Shown here: one piece after another, positions 40,601-46,405 of the stretch
Layout: each line of letters begins with the position of its first letter
Numbering within the stretch: the stretch's first letter is position 1
Assembly (NCBI GenBank): GCA_963922205.1
Contig: CAWUHX010000332.1
Location: 124,001 to 188,000, forward strand
Length of the DNA: 64,000 nt
Direction: 5' to 3'
Source of the DNA: Romanomermis culicivorax
Lineage: Eukaryota; Nematoda; Enoplea; Mermithida; Mermithidae
Program-made: the position numbers and the translations under genes
The notes under the pieces: generated by a model
What the model saw: only the letters and a program-made list of their open reading frames with translations
Database searches by the model: none
What the model was told of the DNA's origin: nothing

Positions 40601-42744
40601 GCTTAGGCTTAGGCTTAGGCTTAGGCTTAGGCTTAGGCTTAGGCTTAGGCTTGGGCTCAGGCTTAGGCTTAGGCTTGGGCTTAGGCTTAGGCTTAGGCTT
40701 AGGCTTAGGCTTAGGCTTAGGCGTAGGCTTAGGCTTAGGCTTAGGCTTAGGCTTAGGCTTGGGCTTAGGCTTAGGCTTAGGCTTATGCTTAGGCTTAGGC
40801 TTAGGCTTAGGCTTAGGCTTAGGCTTAGTCTTAGGCTTAGGCTTAGGCTTAGGCTTATGCTTAGGCTTGGGCTTAGGCTTAGGCTTAGGCTTAGGCTTTA
40901 GGCTTAGGCTTAGGCTTAGGCTTAGGCTTAGGCTTAGGCTTAGGCGTAGGCTTAGGCTTAGGCTTAGGCTTAGGCTTAGGCTTGGGCTTAGGCTTAGGCT
41001 TAGGCTTCATCTTCGGCTTAGGCTTAGGCTTATGCTTAGGCTTAGGCTTAGGCTTAGGCTTAGGCTTAGGCTTAGTCTTAGGCTTAGGCTTAGGCTTAGG
41101 CTTAGGCTTAGGCTTAGGCTTAGGCTTAGGCTTGGGCTCAGGCTTAGGCTTAGGCTTGGGCTTAGGCTTAGGCTTAGGCTTAGGCTTAGGCTTAGGCTTA
41201 GGCGTAGGCTTAGGCTTAGGCTTAGGCTTAGGCTTAGGCTTGGGCTTAGGCTTAGGCTTAGGCTTAGGCTTGGGCTTAGGCTTAGGCTTAGGCTTAGGCT
41301 TGGGCTTAGGCTTAGGCTTAGGCTTAGGCTCAGGCTTAGGCTTAGGCTTAGGCTTAGGCTTAGGCTTAGGCTTAGGCTTAGGCTTAGGCTTCGGCTTCGG
41401 CTTAGGCTTAGGCTTAGGCTTAGGCTTAGGCTTAGTCTTAGGCTTAGGCTTAGGCTTAGGCTTAGGCTTAGGCTTAGGCTTAGGCTTGGGCTTAGGCTTA
41501 GGCTTAGGCTTAGGCTTAGGCTTAGGCTTAGGCTTAGGCTTCGGCTTCGGCTTAGGCTTAGGCTTATGCTTAGGCTTAGGCTTAGGCTTAGGCTTAGGCT
41601 TAGGCTTAGTCTTAGGCTTAGGCTTAGGCTTAGGCTTATGCTTAGGCTTAGGCTTAGGCTTAGGCTTAGGCTTAGGCTTAGGCTTAGGCTTAGGCTTAGG
41701 CTTCGGCTTCGGCTTAGGCTTAGGCTTATGCTTAGGCTTAGGCTTAGGCTTAGGCTTAGGCTTAGGCTTAGGCTTAGGCGTAGGCTTAGGCTTAGGCTTA
41801 GGCTTAGGCTTAGGCTTGGGCTTAGGCTTAGGCTTAGGCTTGGGCTTAGGCTTAGGCTTAGGCTTAGGCTTAGGCTTGGGCTTAGGCTTAGGCTTAGGCT
41901 TAGGCTCAGGCTTAGGCTTAGGCTTAGGCTTAGGCTTAGGCTTAGGCTTAATCTTAGGCTTAGGCTTAGGCTTAGGCTTAGGCTTAGGCTTAGGCTTAGG
42001 CGTAGGCTTAGGCTTAGGCTTAGGCTTAGGCTTAGGCTTGGGCTTAGGCTTAGGCTTAGGCTTGGGCTTAGGCTTAGGCTTAGGCTTAGGCTTAGGCTTA
42101 GGCTTAGGCTTAGGCTTAGGCTTAGGCTTAGGCTTAGGCGTAGGCTTAGGCTTAGGCTTAGGCTTAGGCTTAGGCTTGGGCTTAGGCTTAGGCTTAGGCT
42201 TGGGCTTAGGCTTAGGCTTAGGCTTAGGCTTAGGCTTGGGCTTAGGCTTAGGCTTAGGCTTAGGCTCAGGCTTAGGCTTAGGCTTAGGCTTAGGCTTAGG
42301 CTTAGGCTTAATCTTAGGCTTAGGCTTAGGCTTAGGCTTAGGCAATGGGACCACATGGTTTTGGGTTGATTGGACCAAAGTTTGAGTCAAAGGAACCATT
42401 CCTTAGATATGTGACCATGATTGGGGTCAATGGAACCACGGCTTGGGTCAATGGACCGAGGGTTTGTGGTCAAAGGAACCATGGTTTGGGTCGAAGGATT
42501 CCACTCCCTAAAATTCTTCGGTCCCAAGTCCCGGAACCAGGGTCTCAATTTTTCTTTTTTTAAGCCGTCAGTTGCGGCCCGTTACAAAAAAACGACGGCG
42601 TCATCAAAATACCGTTAGGCAATAATTATTTGGAGGGGGTTACTGTAACTTTCGCTTGCAAAATCGACTACTTCCTGCACGGCGAGCAACAAAGGCGCTG
42701 CGTAAACGGAACCTGGACGCCCGGCTGGTGGGCCTGGTGCAGGA
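4373..42744 (+). CDS. mesh-like: Mesh/SUSD2-like NIDO-AMOP-vWD-sushi adhesion protein (17 exons seen, 3' end missing)
   Basis: Joined exons: 4373-4607, 4669-4799, 5013-5335, 13097-13232, 13571-13705, 13911-14207, 14457-14577, 16076-16284, 16552-16712, 16852-17142, 19022-19314, 19668-19817, 20733-21061, 31644-31838, 38343-38510, 40012-40138, 42565-42744. Phases agree at every junction, giving 3481 nt (1160 codons plus 1 nt). Domains in order: signal peptide (1-21), NIDO (about 100-320), IPT/E-set-like (about 365-460), AMOP (about 610-770), vWD (about 780-1060) and sushi (cysteines 1104, 1132, 1146, 1159). This order is that of insect Mesh and mammalian SUSD2, type I membrane proteins; Mesh organises smooth septate junctions in gut epithelia. 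A gut or epithelial surface role here is inference. The transmembrane exon should lie beyond the N gap. Exons are GC-balanced while introns are AT-rich or tandem repeats. Confidence 0.9.
4669..4799 (+). CDS. mesh-like: Mesh-like exon 2: start of NIDO region
   Basis: Residues 79-122. It encodes [16 protein letters not shown] and then [12 protein letters not shown], which resembles the N-terminal side of NIDO proteins. It follows a 61-bp intron whose only phase-compatible acceptor is TAAAG, an unusual AAG-type site. The donor is a strong GTAAGT. The exon is sure; its 5' boundary is less so. Confidence 0.75.
5013..5335 (+). CDS. mesh-like: Mesh-like exon 3: NIDO
   Basis: Residues 123-230. Starts after CCCATAG in phase 0 with [19 protein letters not shown], then [16 protein letters not shown] and a WYRVV strand, typical of the NIDO core. 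The end in phase 2 (ACG AG, donor GTTTGG) is set by the match to exon 4's phase rather than by donor strength. The following 7.76 kb intron is pure AT-rich repeat. Confidence 0.85.
5336..13096. repeat. Intron 3: AAAATTTTAGAATTTTG repeat field
   Basis: About 7.7 kb of degenerate near-palindromic AT-rich units (GAAAATTTTAGAATTTTG and relatives). Four copies of a landmark GGGATTGGGGAAATTTCC occur near 6522, 8239, 9471 and 10396. The block from about 6230 to 6890 is repeated nearly identically at about 7947-8607, a recent internal duplication. The last 120 bp switch to a TTACTGTAC repeat before the acceptor. No exon is seen in it. Confidence 0.9.
13097..13232 (+). CDS. mesh-like: Mesh-like exon 4: NIDO
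   Basis: Residues 230-275. Acceptor AATTCAG, then [20 protein letters not shown] and TWERMGFGG, the conserved NIDO segment ending in VKKW. It restores the arginine codon split with exon 3. Donor GTGAGT, phase 0. Confidence 0.9.
13240..13545. repeat. Intron 4: 16-bp CTACAGTATGACTTAT tandem array
   Basis: About 18 copies of CTACAGTATGACTTAT, with TTTTCT and CATCT variants, fill the 338-bp intron almost to both splice sites. Confidence 0.95.
13571..13705 (+). CDS. mesh-like: Mesh-like exon 5: end of NIDO
   Basis: Residues 276-320. After TTTTAG it reads [20 protein letters not shown], the NTFQ-V-TTD-R-FA-FNY motif of NIDO domains, then a Gly-rich stretch ending QSAL. Exactly 45 codons; donor GTAATG. 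Confidence 0.92.
13911..14207 (+). CDS. mesh-like: Mesh-like exon 6: NIDO end and IPT/E-set-like start
   Basis: Residues 321-419. [15 protein letters not shown] is the C-terminal hallmark of NIDO, and [14 protein letters not shown] follows. The segment [18 protein letters not shown] resembles the GG-x-x-x-x-x-x-GPCF turn of IPT/TIG folds. Acceptor TTGCCAG, donor GTGAGC, 99 codons in phase 0. Confidence 0.92.
14270..14408. repeat. Intron 6: CCCTGA hexamer array
   Basis: About 20 copies of CCCTGA occupy the middle of a 249-bp intron. Frames through it code only for dipeptide repeats and are artefacts. Confidence 0.95.
14457..14577 (+). CDS. mesh-like: Mesh-like exon 7: IPT/E-set-like end
   Basis: Residues 420-460. 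[20 protein letters not shown] and then [15 protein letters not shown], the closing strands of an IPT-like fold. Ends in phase 1 (T, donor GTAAGC) and completes a cysteine codon with exon 8. Confidence 0.87.
14590..16050. repeat. Intron 7: 98-bp satellite
   Basis: Roughly 15 copies of a unit containing TACTATGTTATAACATACTT, GCATGATCATGTGCT and AAGATCCTATCTTA. The landmark GCATGATCAT recurs at 14911, 15009 and 15107, giving a 98-bp period. Each unit holds two short dyads (GTTATAAC, GCATGATCATGTGC). Confidence 0.9.
16076..16284 (+). CDS. mesh-like: Mesh-like exon 8: inter-domain beta region before AMOP
   Basis: Residues 460-529. [20 protein letters not shown], then [10 protein letters not shown] and [17 protein letters not shown], matching the IxWxxxN...LxGY pattern between the E-set and AMOP of Mesh proteins. 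The donor is GTAGGC, which is itself the first hexamer of the telomere-like array filling intron 8. Confidence 0.87.
16285..16530 (+). repeat. Intron 8: interstitial telomere-type TTAGGC array
   Basis: About 40 nearly perfect TTAGGC units, G-rich strand on the coding strand. The array begins exactly at the splice donor (GTAGGC), so the intron is almost entirely telomere-type repeat. A 27-bp tail ending TTTTCTTCAG follows. Confidence 0.97.
16552..16712 (+). CDS. mesh-like: Mesh-like exon 9: linker before AMOP
   Basis: Residues 530-582. [20 protein letters not shown] and [20 protein letters not shown]: the NTG-x-Y-x-F-x-P pattern is typical of this region in Mesh relatives. Acceptor TTCTTCAG, donor GTATGT, ends in phase 2. 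Confidence 0.88.
16852..17142 (+). CDS. mesh-like: Mesh-like exon 10: AMOP domain, first half
   Basis: Residues 583-679. The leading LFWSKP is followed by LCIEWFEQD and [20 protein letters not shown], the PCPC-L-QA-x-D-GRF signature of AMOP domains, with further cysteines in [12 protein letters not shown] and HCVLS. The preceding intron is only 139 bp and lacks tandem repeats. Donor GTAAGT, phase 2. Confidence 0.93.
17160..18870. repeat. Intron 10: 17-bp TGCTTGAGCATTGCCTA array
   Basis: Degenerate at the edges and nearly perfect at 18120-18260 and 18370-18670, where CTTGAGCATTGCCTATG repeats with a 17-bp period. It is the reverse complement of the unit upstream of the gene (1480-3150). Confidence 0.93.
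19022..19314 (+). CDS. mesh-like: Mesh-like exon 11: AMOP domain, second half
   Basis: Residues 680-777. [15 protein letters not shown], a long insertion with HPWGGYVF, and [20 protein letters not shown] with [11 protein letters not shown]: the QCCYD, CC-W and RP-x-x-x-C-x-Y-x-PP features of AMOP. Acceptor TATCCAG, donor GTAATC. A TTAGGC array starts 27 bp downstream. Confidence 0.93.
19342..19641 (+). repeat. Intron 11: interstitial telomere-type TTAGGC array
   Basis: About 50 TTAGGC units with rare TCAGGC variants, same orientation as intron 8. It lies between the exon 11 donor and the TTTGCATTTCAG acceptor of exon 12. Long dipeptide ORFs across it are artefacts. Confidence 0.97.
19668..19817 (+). 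CDS. mesh-like: Mesh-like exon 12: vWD domain start
   Basis: Residues 778-827. [20 protein letters not shown] and GHFVLTSF, the YGDPHFITFDGxxYTFNGxGEF start of vWD domains. The usual Asp of GDPH is replaced (HGHF). Acceptor ATTTCAG directly after the TTAGGC array; donor GTAAGT, phase 1. Confidence 0.93.
19895..20732 (+). repeat. Intron 12: 87-bp tRNA-derived tandem repeat with B boxes
   Basis: About nine units. Each has an A-box-like segment (CAGTTGGACTTTG or CAGCTCAATATTG), a near-perfect pol III B box (GGTTCGAGACC) about 30 bp later, and a run of 7-12 T. The landmark GTCATGGG at about 20503 and 20590 gives the 87-bp period. Inferred to be amplified from a tRNA-like or SINE fragment. Confidence 0.75.
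20733..21061 (+). CDS. mesh-like: Mesh-like exon 13: vWD domain middle
   Basis: Residues 828-937. [49 protein letters not shown]: the typical vWD strands between the HFITFD and GLLG motifs. Acceptor TTCCAG, donor GTGAGT, phase 0. A 10.6 kb AT-rich intron follows. Confidence 0.9.
21070..25870. repeat. Intron 13, first half: ATTAAATTTG decamer field
   Basis: Thousands of bases of a 10-bp unit (ATTAAATTTG) with G/C point variants. Some blocks of several hundred bases are duplicated: the stretch ending near 23750 (from about 23400) recurs at about 23830-24170. No exon is seen. Confidence 0.92.
25870..28300. repeat. Intron 13, middle: mixed AAATTAAATTT low-complexity DNA
   Basis: AT-only low-complexity sequence with shifting units (AAATTAAATTTGAATAAA, AAATCAAAATTGAATT). 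No recognisable exon or element. Confidence 0.8.
28300..28800. repeat. Intron 13: 15-bp AAATTAAATTAGATC array
   Basis: About 33 copies of a 15-bp unit. Because 15 is a multiple of three, the unit makes an open frame repeating DQIKL (28313-28807); there is no start context or domain, and it is not a gene. Confidence 0.93.
28800..31640. repeat. Intron 13, end: about 270-bp higher-order AT repeat
   Basis: About eight units, with landmark GATTCTAATCGAACT or a close variant near 29003, 29280, 29552, 29824, 30114, 30372, 30633 and 31053. Each unit also carries TTCTATGGAATTGAGTC. A perfect AAATT/AATTA run follows up to the exon 14 acceptor. Confidence 0.88.
31644..31838 (+). CDS. mesh-like: Mesh-like exon 14: vWD domain, GLLG-x-YN-x-DPNDD motif
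   Basis: Residues 938-1002. The vWD hallmark [17 protein letters not shown] is at about 960-975 and is preceded by a Cys-containing strand. Acceptor TTTCCAG, 65 codons. The donor choice CAA|GTGTAA is fixed by the phase-0 start of exon 15; CAAGT|GTAAAC would give a stop. Confidence 0.9.
31870..32370. repeat. Intron 14: TTAATTATGCAAATTTT array
   Basis: About 40-bp double units of TTTTTAATTATGCAAA and TTTTTAATTTATGCAAA in tandem. A related TTTCCATAAAAATTATGCAAA array lies at 38040-38335, so the 108-bp satellite is bracketed by this motif. Confidence 0.9.
32475..37870. repeat. Intron 14: 108-bp CTACAGTA satellite
   Basis: About 50 tandem units of roughly 108 bp (range about 106-112), each containing CTACAGTAACCAATAAACAA, GTAAGCGGTAAGCAAGGTAA and CTACAGTATACTCTACAG. 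Variants (AGCGG/ACCGG, AAACA/AATCA) are mixed, indicating local homogenisation. No coding sense. Unit-length heterogeneity increases toward the right end. Confidence 0.95.
38000..38338. repeat. Intron 14, 3' end: TTTCCATAAAAATTATGCAAA array
   Basis: About nine units of roughly 30-35 bp up to the exon 15 acceptor. The frame at 38089-38319 is a shadow of the repeat. Confidence 0.85.
38343..38510 (+). CDS. mesh-like: Mesh-like exon 15: vWD domain C-terminal part
   Basis: Residues 1003-1058. Only the acceptor GGGTTAG keeps the frame open: [20 protein letters not shown], then [19 protein letters not shown] ending RDDEVH. This fits the segment of Mesh/SUSD2 between GLLG and the final C-FDY. Exactly 56 codons; donor GTGAGC. 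No long ORF shows this exon on the plus strand, so it is easily missed. Confidence 0.85.
38515..39990. repeat. Intron 15: CTACAGTAAT repeats and more 108-bp satellite
   Basis: Short CTACAGTAAT/CTACAGTAAA units (38520-39360) are followed by about four to five units of the same 108-bp satellite as intron 14. A 130-bp terminal segment (39852-39990) is shared with the end of the intron 14 array (37861-37992). Confidence 0.9.
40012..40138 (+). CDS. mesh-like: Mesh-like exon 16: end of vWD region, C-x-x-x-x-x-C-x-FDY
   Basis: Residues 1059-1100. [17 protein letters not shown] and [20 protein letters not shown], matching the C-x-D-x-x-C-x-FDY-x-x-T-x-R-x-x-x-AL-T segment before sushi in this family. 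Acceptor TTTGTAG, donor GTGAGG, phase 1. Confidence 0.88.
40190..42343 (+). repeat. Intron 16: 2.15-kb interstitial telomere-type TTAGGC array
   Basis: About 358 hexamers, all with the G-rich strand on the coding strand. Variant hexamers (TTCGGC, TTATGC, TTAGTC, TTGGGC, GTAGGC, TCAGGC) mark higher-order blocks. The GTAGGC at about 41779 and the variant CTTAATCTTAGG at about 41949 both recur 360 bp later. The huge frames on both strands (up to 572 codons of LG/RL/KP/SL repeats) are hexamer artefacts. Confidence 0.97.
42345..42560. repeat. Intron 16, 3' end: degenerate TTGGGTCAATGGAACCA repeats
   Basis: About five units of 30-40 bp built on GGGTCAATGGAACCA between the TTAGGC array and the sushi exon. 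A related GACCCC/GGGAACC text sits just after exon 16 (40160-40190), on the other side of the array. Confidence 0.6.
42565..42744 (+). CDS. mesh-like: Mesh-like exon 17: sushi (CCP) domain
   Basis: Residues 1101-1160. [47 protein letters not shown]: the four sushi cysteines (C-C-C-C) and the terminal W-C. The phase-1 join with exon 16 requires an AAG acceptor (TTTTTTTAAG, then CCGTCAG); the CAG seven bases later gives the wrong frame. Donor GTAAGG, phase 1. Downstream exons are not in the window. Confidence 0.88.
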
Positions 42745-43440
42745 GTAAGGAAATTTTTTTTTTCGAAAAAAGATGATCAAGTACAAAGAGGGGTACTGTA
42801 GTTTTTTGTATTACAGTATCCTTACGGCTACAGTAAAGTTGTTTTGTTTTGTTGCTGACGTCAAGAAAAAAGATCACGTGATCAAAATCGTCAAGTACAA
42901 AAGGGGTACTGTATTTTTTTGTATTACAGTATGCTTTTTTGAAGAACAGCAAAAAAATGTACTTGCGAATCCGTTTTATGGCTACAGTAAACCTTTCTTT
43001 TTTTCTTGCTGACGTCAAGTTTGATTTCGTTGAAAAAAATCGTCAAGTACAAAATAGGTACTGTACTTTTTTCTGTATTACAGTATTCTTTTTTGAAAGG
43101 ACAGCGAAAAAATGTACTTGCGTATCAATTTTAGGGCTACAGTAAACTTGCTTCCTTTTTTCTTGCTGACATTAATTTTGACTCTGGTGAAAAAAACTGT
43201 CAAGTACACAAAGGGGTACTGTATTTTTTTCGTTACAGTATGTTTTTTCAAAGAACAGCAAAAAAATGTACTTGCGAATCGGTTTTATGGCTACAGTAAA
43301 CATATTTCTATTCTTCTTGCTGACGTCAAGTTTGATTTTGTTGAAAAAGGTTGTCAAGTACAAAAGGGAAGTACTGTATTTTTTCGTTACAGTATATTTT
43401 TTTAAAGAACAGCAAAAAAATGTACTTGCGAATCGGTTTT
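42745..43440. repeat. Intron 17 start: about 155-bp repeat with CRE palindrome
   Basis: About four units, 150-158 bp apart, with GTACTTGCGAATC, GGCTACAGTAAA, CTTGCTGACGTCAAG and GTCAAGTACAAA. The perfect TGACGTCA octamer stands at 42856, 43010 and 43321. It runs into the N gap. Small frames here are shadows. Confidence 0.85.
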
Positions 43441-43540
43441 NNNNNNNNNNNNNNNNNNNNNNNNNNNNNNNNNNNNNNNNNNNNNNNNNNNNNNNNNNNN
43501 NNNNNNNNNNNNNNNNNNNNNNNNNNNNNNNNNNNNNNNN
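43441..43540. other. Assembly gap of exactly 100 N
   Basis: A round-number N run, normally a scaffold join of unknown size. It hides the 3' exons of the Mesh-like gene and probably those of the minus-strand receptor. Adjacency of the two flanks is therefore not proven. Confidence 0.98.
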
Positions 43541-43587
43541 TAAAAATTAAAAAATTAAAAAATTGAATAAGTTTTGTTTTCACTCAC

Positions 43588-43776
43588 TTTGTTCTACATC
43601 CTATTGAATAATTGAGTAGAAGAAAAATTGGTCCAGTAAACCAGGCAGCTACACAAAAAAGCCGAATATGTTTGTCATTGAACGCCGTATTGTTCATCTG
43701 CGGCCAGCATATTGCCACATATCGGTTCAATGATATGAAAAAAATATTGCAGGCAATTGTCAGAAATGTGATAATA
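43588..43776 (-). CDS. Seven-transmembrane receptor, internal exon (TM3-TM4)
   Basis: Reading the minus strand after TTTTCAG: IITFLTIACNIFFISLNRYV then AICWP, a TM3 ending in an NRY motif equivalent to the DRY box. HIRLFCVAAWFTGPIFLLLN (TM4) and GCRT follow. The exon starts with one base that completes the split codon left by the exon at 45282-45661, an exact phase match, and ends at AAA|GTGAGT in phase 2. LNRYVAICWP resembles nematode serpentine chemoreceptors (Srx/Srsx-like), a membrane GPCR; the class is not certain. Later exons would be in or beyond the N gap. Confidence 0.75.
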
Positions 43777-43799
43777 CTGAAAATTAAATTTGATATTTA

Positions 43800-44551
43800 A
43801 AATAAATTATTATATACATAAAATTATATGTATTATATATATCATATATAATATATTACATATATTATATATATTACATTCTATATATTACATATATTAT
43901 ATATATTACATTCTATATATTACATATATTATAAGTATTACATATACTGTACACATCACATATATATAAATATTACTTATATTATATATATACTACATAT
44001 ATTATTTATATTACATATATTATGCATATTCAATATATTATGTATATTACATATATTATATATATTATATATGTTATGTTATACATATTACATGTATTAC
44101 ATAAAAAAAATATATATATATATAACATATATTATATATATTTCATTCTATAAAATGTCACATATATTACATGAAATATATATATGTAACATATATTATA
44201 TATATATGGCATTCTATATATTACATATATTATATATATTACATTCTATATATTACATATATTATATATAATACATATATTATATATATATAATACATAT
44301 ATTATATATATATATAACATATATTATATATATTACATATATTACATATGATATATATTATACATATTTTACATATATTACATATATTACATTCTATATG
44401 TTACATATATTATGTATATTACATATATTATATACATATTACTTATATTATACATGTTACATATCGTATATATATTACATATATTATATATATTACATAT
44501 ATTATATATATTACATATGTTATGTTATACATATTACATATATTACATAAA

Positions 44552-44587
<36 letters not shown>

Positions 44588-45260
44588 CATATATCATATA
44601 TATTTCATTCTATAAAATGTCACATATATTACATAAAATATAGATATATAACATGTATTATATATATTGCATTCTATATATCACATATATTATATATATT
44701 ACATTCTATATATTACATATATTATATATATATTACATATATTATATATATTACATATATTGTATATATATAACATATATTATATATATTACATATATTA
44801 CATATATTACATATGATATATATTATACATATATTATATATATTACATTACATATACATATATTATATATATTATATATATATTACATATATTATATTAT
44901 TACATTCTATGTATTACACATATTATGTATATTACATATATTATGTATATTACATATATTATGTATATTACATATATTATATATATTACATTATATGTAT
45001 TACATATATAATATCAATATTACATATGTTATAAATATTATATATATTACATGTATAACATATATTATACACATTACATATTTAGCATATATAACATATA
45101 TTCTATATATTACTCATATTATATATAATATATCTATGACATATGCTATACTCATGCAAAGTGTTAAATACATAATATTTATATTATCTTTATTATATAT
45201 ATCATATGTATCATATATAGTATATTTATAATATCTATAATATATGTTCATATTATGTTT
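43800..45260. repeat. ATATTACATAT microsatellite in the receptor intron
   Basis: About 1.45 kb of (TATATTACATAT)-like simple repeat fills the intron between the two receptor exons. YYIYYI-type frames through it are artefacts. Confidence 0.95.
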
Positions 45261-45281
45261 ATTAGTCAATGCATGACTTAC

Positions 45282-45661
45282 TTGATGGCACCCAATATTA
45301 AAACTCCGCTATCACCCAAAACTGCGGAACATGTAAAAATTTGCGGACTTGTGCCCACAAAATATGATAAACAGTAACCGGCAACAGCCAATAATAAATT
45401 CATTATAAAATTAAAAAATGATTTATTTATTTCTGCATCTTTGTAAATTCGACTTAACATTATTGCGACAATGATAGCAATTACAAAAATTGAAGCTTGG
45501 AATATGGCGAATATAGTTGAAATAATAATTTTATTTCGACATTGATCCGTGATATTCATTTTGCAGGGATATGCGGGCAATGTTGAAGAAATATTATTGA
45601 GTAGATGTACTCCATTAAATAGATTGGAAATGCAGAAAGTTAGGGGTAGATTAACTTTTTG
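45282..45661 (-). CDS. Seven-transmembrane receptor, upstream exon (extracellular N-terminus, TM1-TM2)
   Basis: Minus strand. After an ATCTTTTAG acceptor the frame is open for 126 codons: an extracellular piece with cysteines and sequons (NIS, NIT) ending TDQCRNK, TM1 (STIFAIFQASIFVIAIIVAI), TM2 (FFNFIMNLLLAVAGYCLSYF), then SPQIFTCSAVLGDSGVLILG into TM3. The donor is a strong GTAAGT; split codon AA+T joins the next exon as Asn. If the gene starts here, the ATG at 45559 is the start; the open frame and acceptor upstream suggest another 5' exon. Consistent with a serpentine chemoreceptor. Confidence 0.75.
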
Positions 45662-45744
45662 CTAAAAGATTATAATTATTAACTCAGTATATGGGATTAA
45701 GAACTTTTTCATTAAGTTAAAGATGTTGCGTGACAAAACTTTTT

Positions 45745-45850
45745 AATTTTAATTTTTAACTTTTAACTTGTAACTTGTAACTTGTAACTTGTAACTTTTA
45801 ACTTTTAACTTTTAACTTTTAATTTTTAACTTAAGTTTTTAATTAAGTTT
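45745..45850. repeat. TAACTTTTAACTTG microsatellite
   Basis: About 13 copies of AACTT(G/T)T units upstream of the receptor exon. Simple sequence. Confidence 0.85.
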
Positions 45851-45952
45851 TAATTTTAAGTTTCATTAATAAAATAAAAATGATTATTTCAATTCACGCA
45901 CTTGTCTTAACAAGAATGTTTCGAGAAAAAATGTTTTTCATATTATATACAG

Positions 45953-46405
45953 TGACACGTAAATGGGTAAACGCGTTGCCATTGTAACCATCACCAAACA
46001 CTGTTCGAAAAATAATGCTGGACCGGGATTCAAACTGGGCTGTGACTATAGTGCAGCATTCTTCCGATTGAACTACTGAGCCAGTGTTGCGATAGTTACG
46101 AAGGGGTGATGTACGGCCATGCGACACGTGACATTCCCCCCCTTGAAAGAAGGATGACCTCGTCCATTGAAGATGCAGGTTCTGCGGGCCACCAATGTGG
46201 GACCAATCCAAGCCTCGCCATGACACGTAAATGGGTAAACGCGTTGCCATTGTAACCACCGCCAAACACTGTTCGAAAAATAATGCTCAACCGTGATTCA
46301 AACCCGGGTCTCTGTGACTATAGTGCAGCATTCTTCCGATTGAACTACCGAGCCAGTGTTGCAATAGTTAGGAAGGGGTGTTGTATGGCCCTGCGACATG
46401 TGACA
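45953..46405 (-). mobile_element. TRIM family A, copy 1 (tRNA-containing LTRs)
   Basis: Complete miniature LTR element on the minus strand: 5' LTR 46221-46405 (TGTCACATGTCG...ACGTGTCA), internal 87 bp at 46134-46220 beginning TGGCGAGGCTTGG (PBS-like) and ending AAGGGGGGGAA (polypurine tract), 3' LTR 45953-46133. It is flanked by the 4-bp direct repeat ACAG (45949-45952 and 46406-46409), a target-site duplication. No coding capacity, so it must be mobilised in trans. Each LTR holds a decayed tRNA-like region. Frames across it are shadows. Confidence 0.85.
46284..46355 (-). ncRNA. tRNA-like pol III unit in TRIM A copy 1, 5' LTR (decayed)
   Basis: The A-box-like TAGTTCAATCGG position and a mutated B box (GGTTTGAATCA) are recognisable by alignment with copy 2. 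It is followed by ATTATTTTT. C-to-T changes at the B box make it probably inactive. A second relic is in the 3' LTR at 46016-46083, with a 4-nt deletion. Confidence 0.55.

Noticed and set aside
40190-42343. A true chromosome end (telomere)
   Set aside because: Unique coding exons of the same gene flank the array on both sides, and the hexamers contain many ordered variants, so it is interstitial.
40158-42399. Very long open frames on both strands (up to 572 codons) in the TTAGGC array
   Set aside because: A six-base repeat gives stop-free dipeptide frames in several phases (LG, RL, KP, SL). There is no start context or domain, and the block lies inside intron 16 of a well-supported gene.
43266-43583. 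Frames running through X residues
   Set aside because: They cross the 100-N assembly gap and are not real.
44071-45231. YYIYYI/ITYIIY-rich frames up to 192 codons
   Set aside because: They lie in the ATATTACATAT microsatellite between two phase-matched receptor exons on the other strand.
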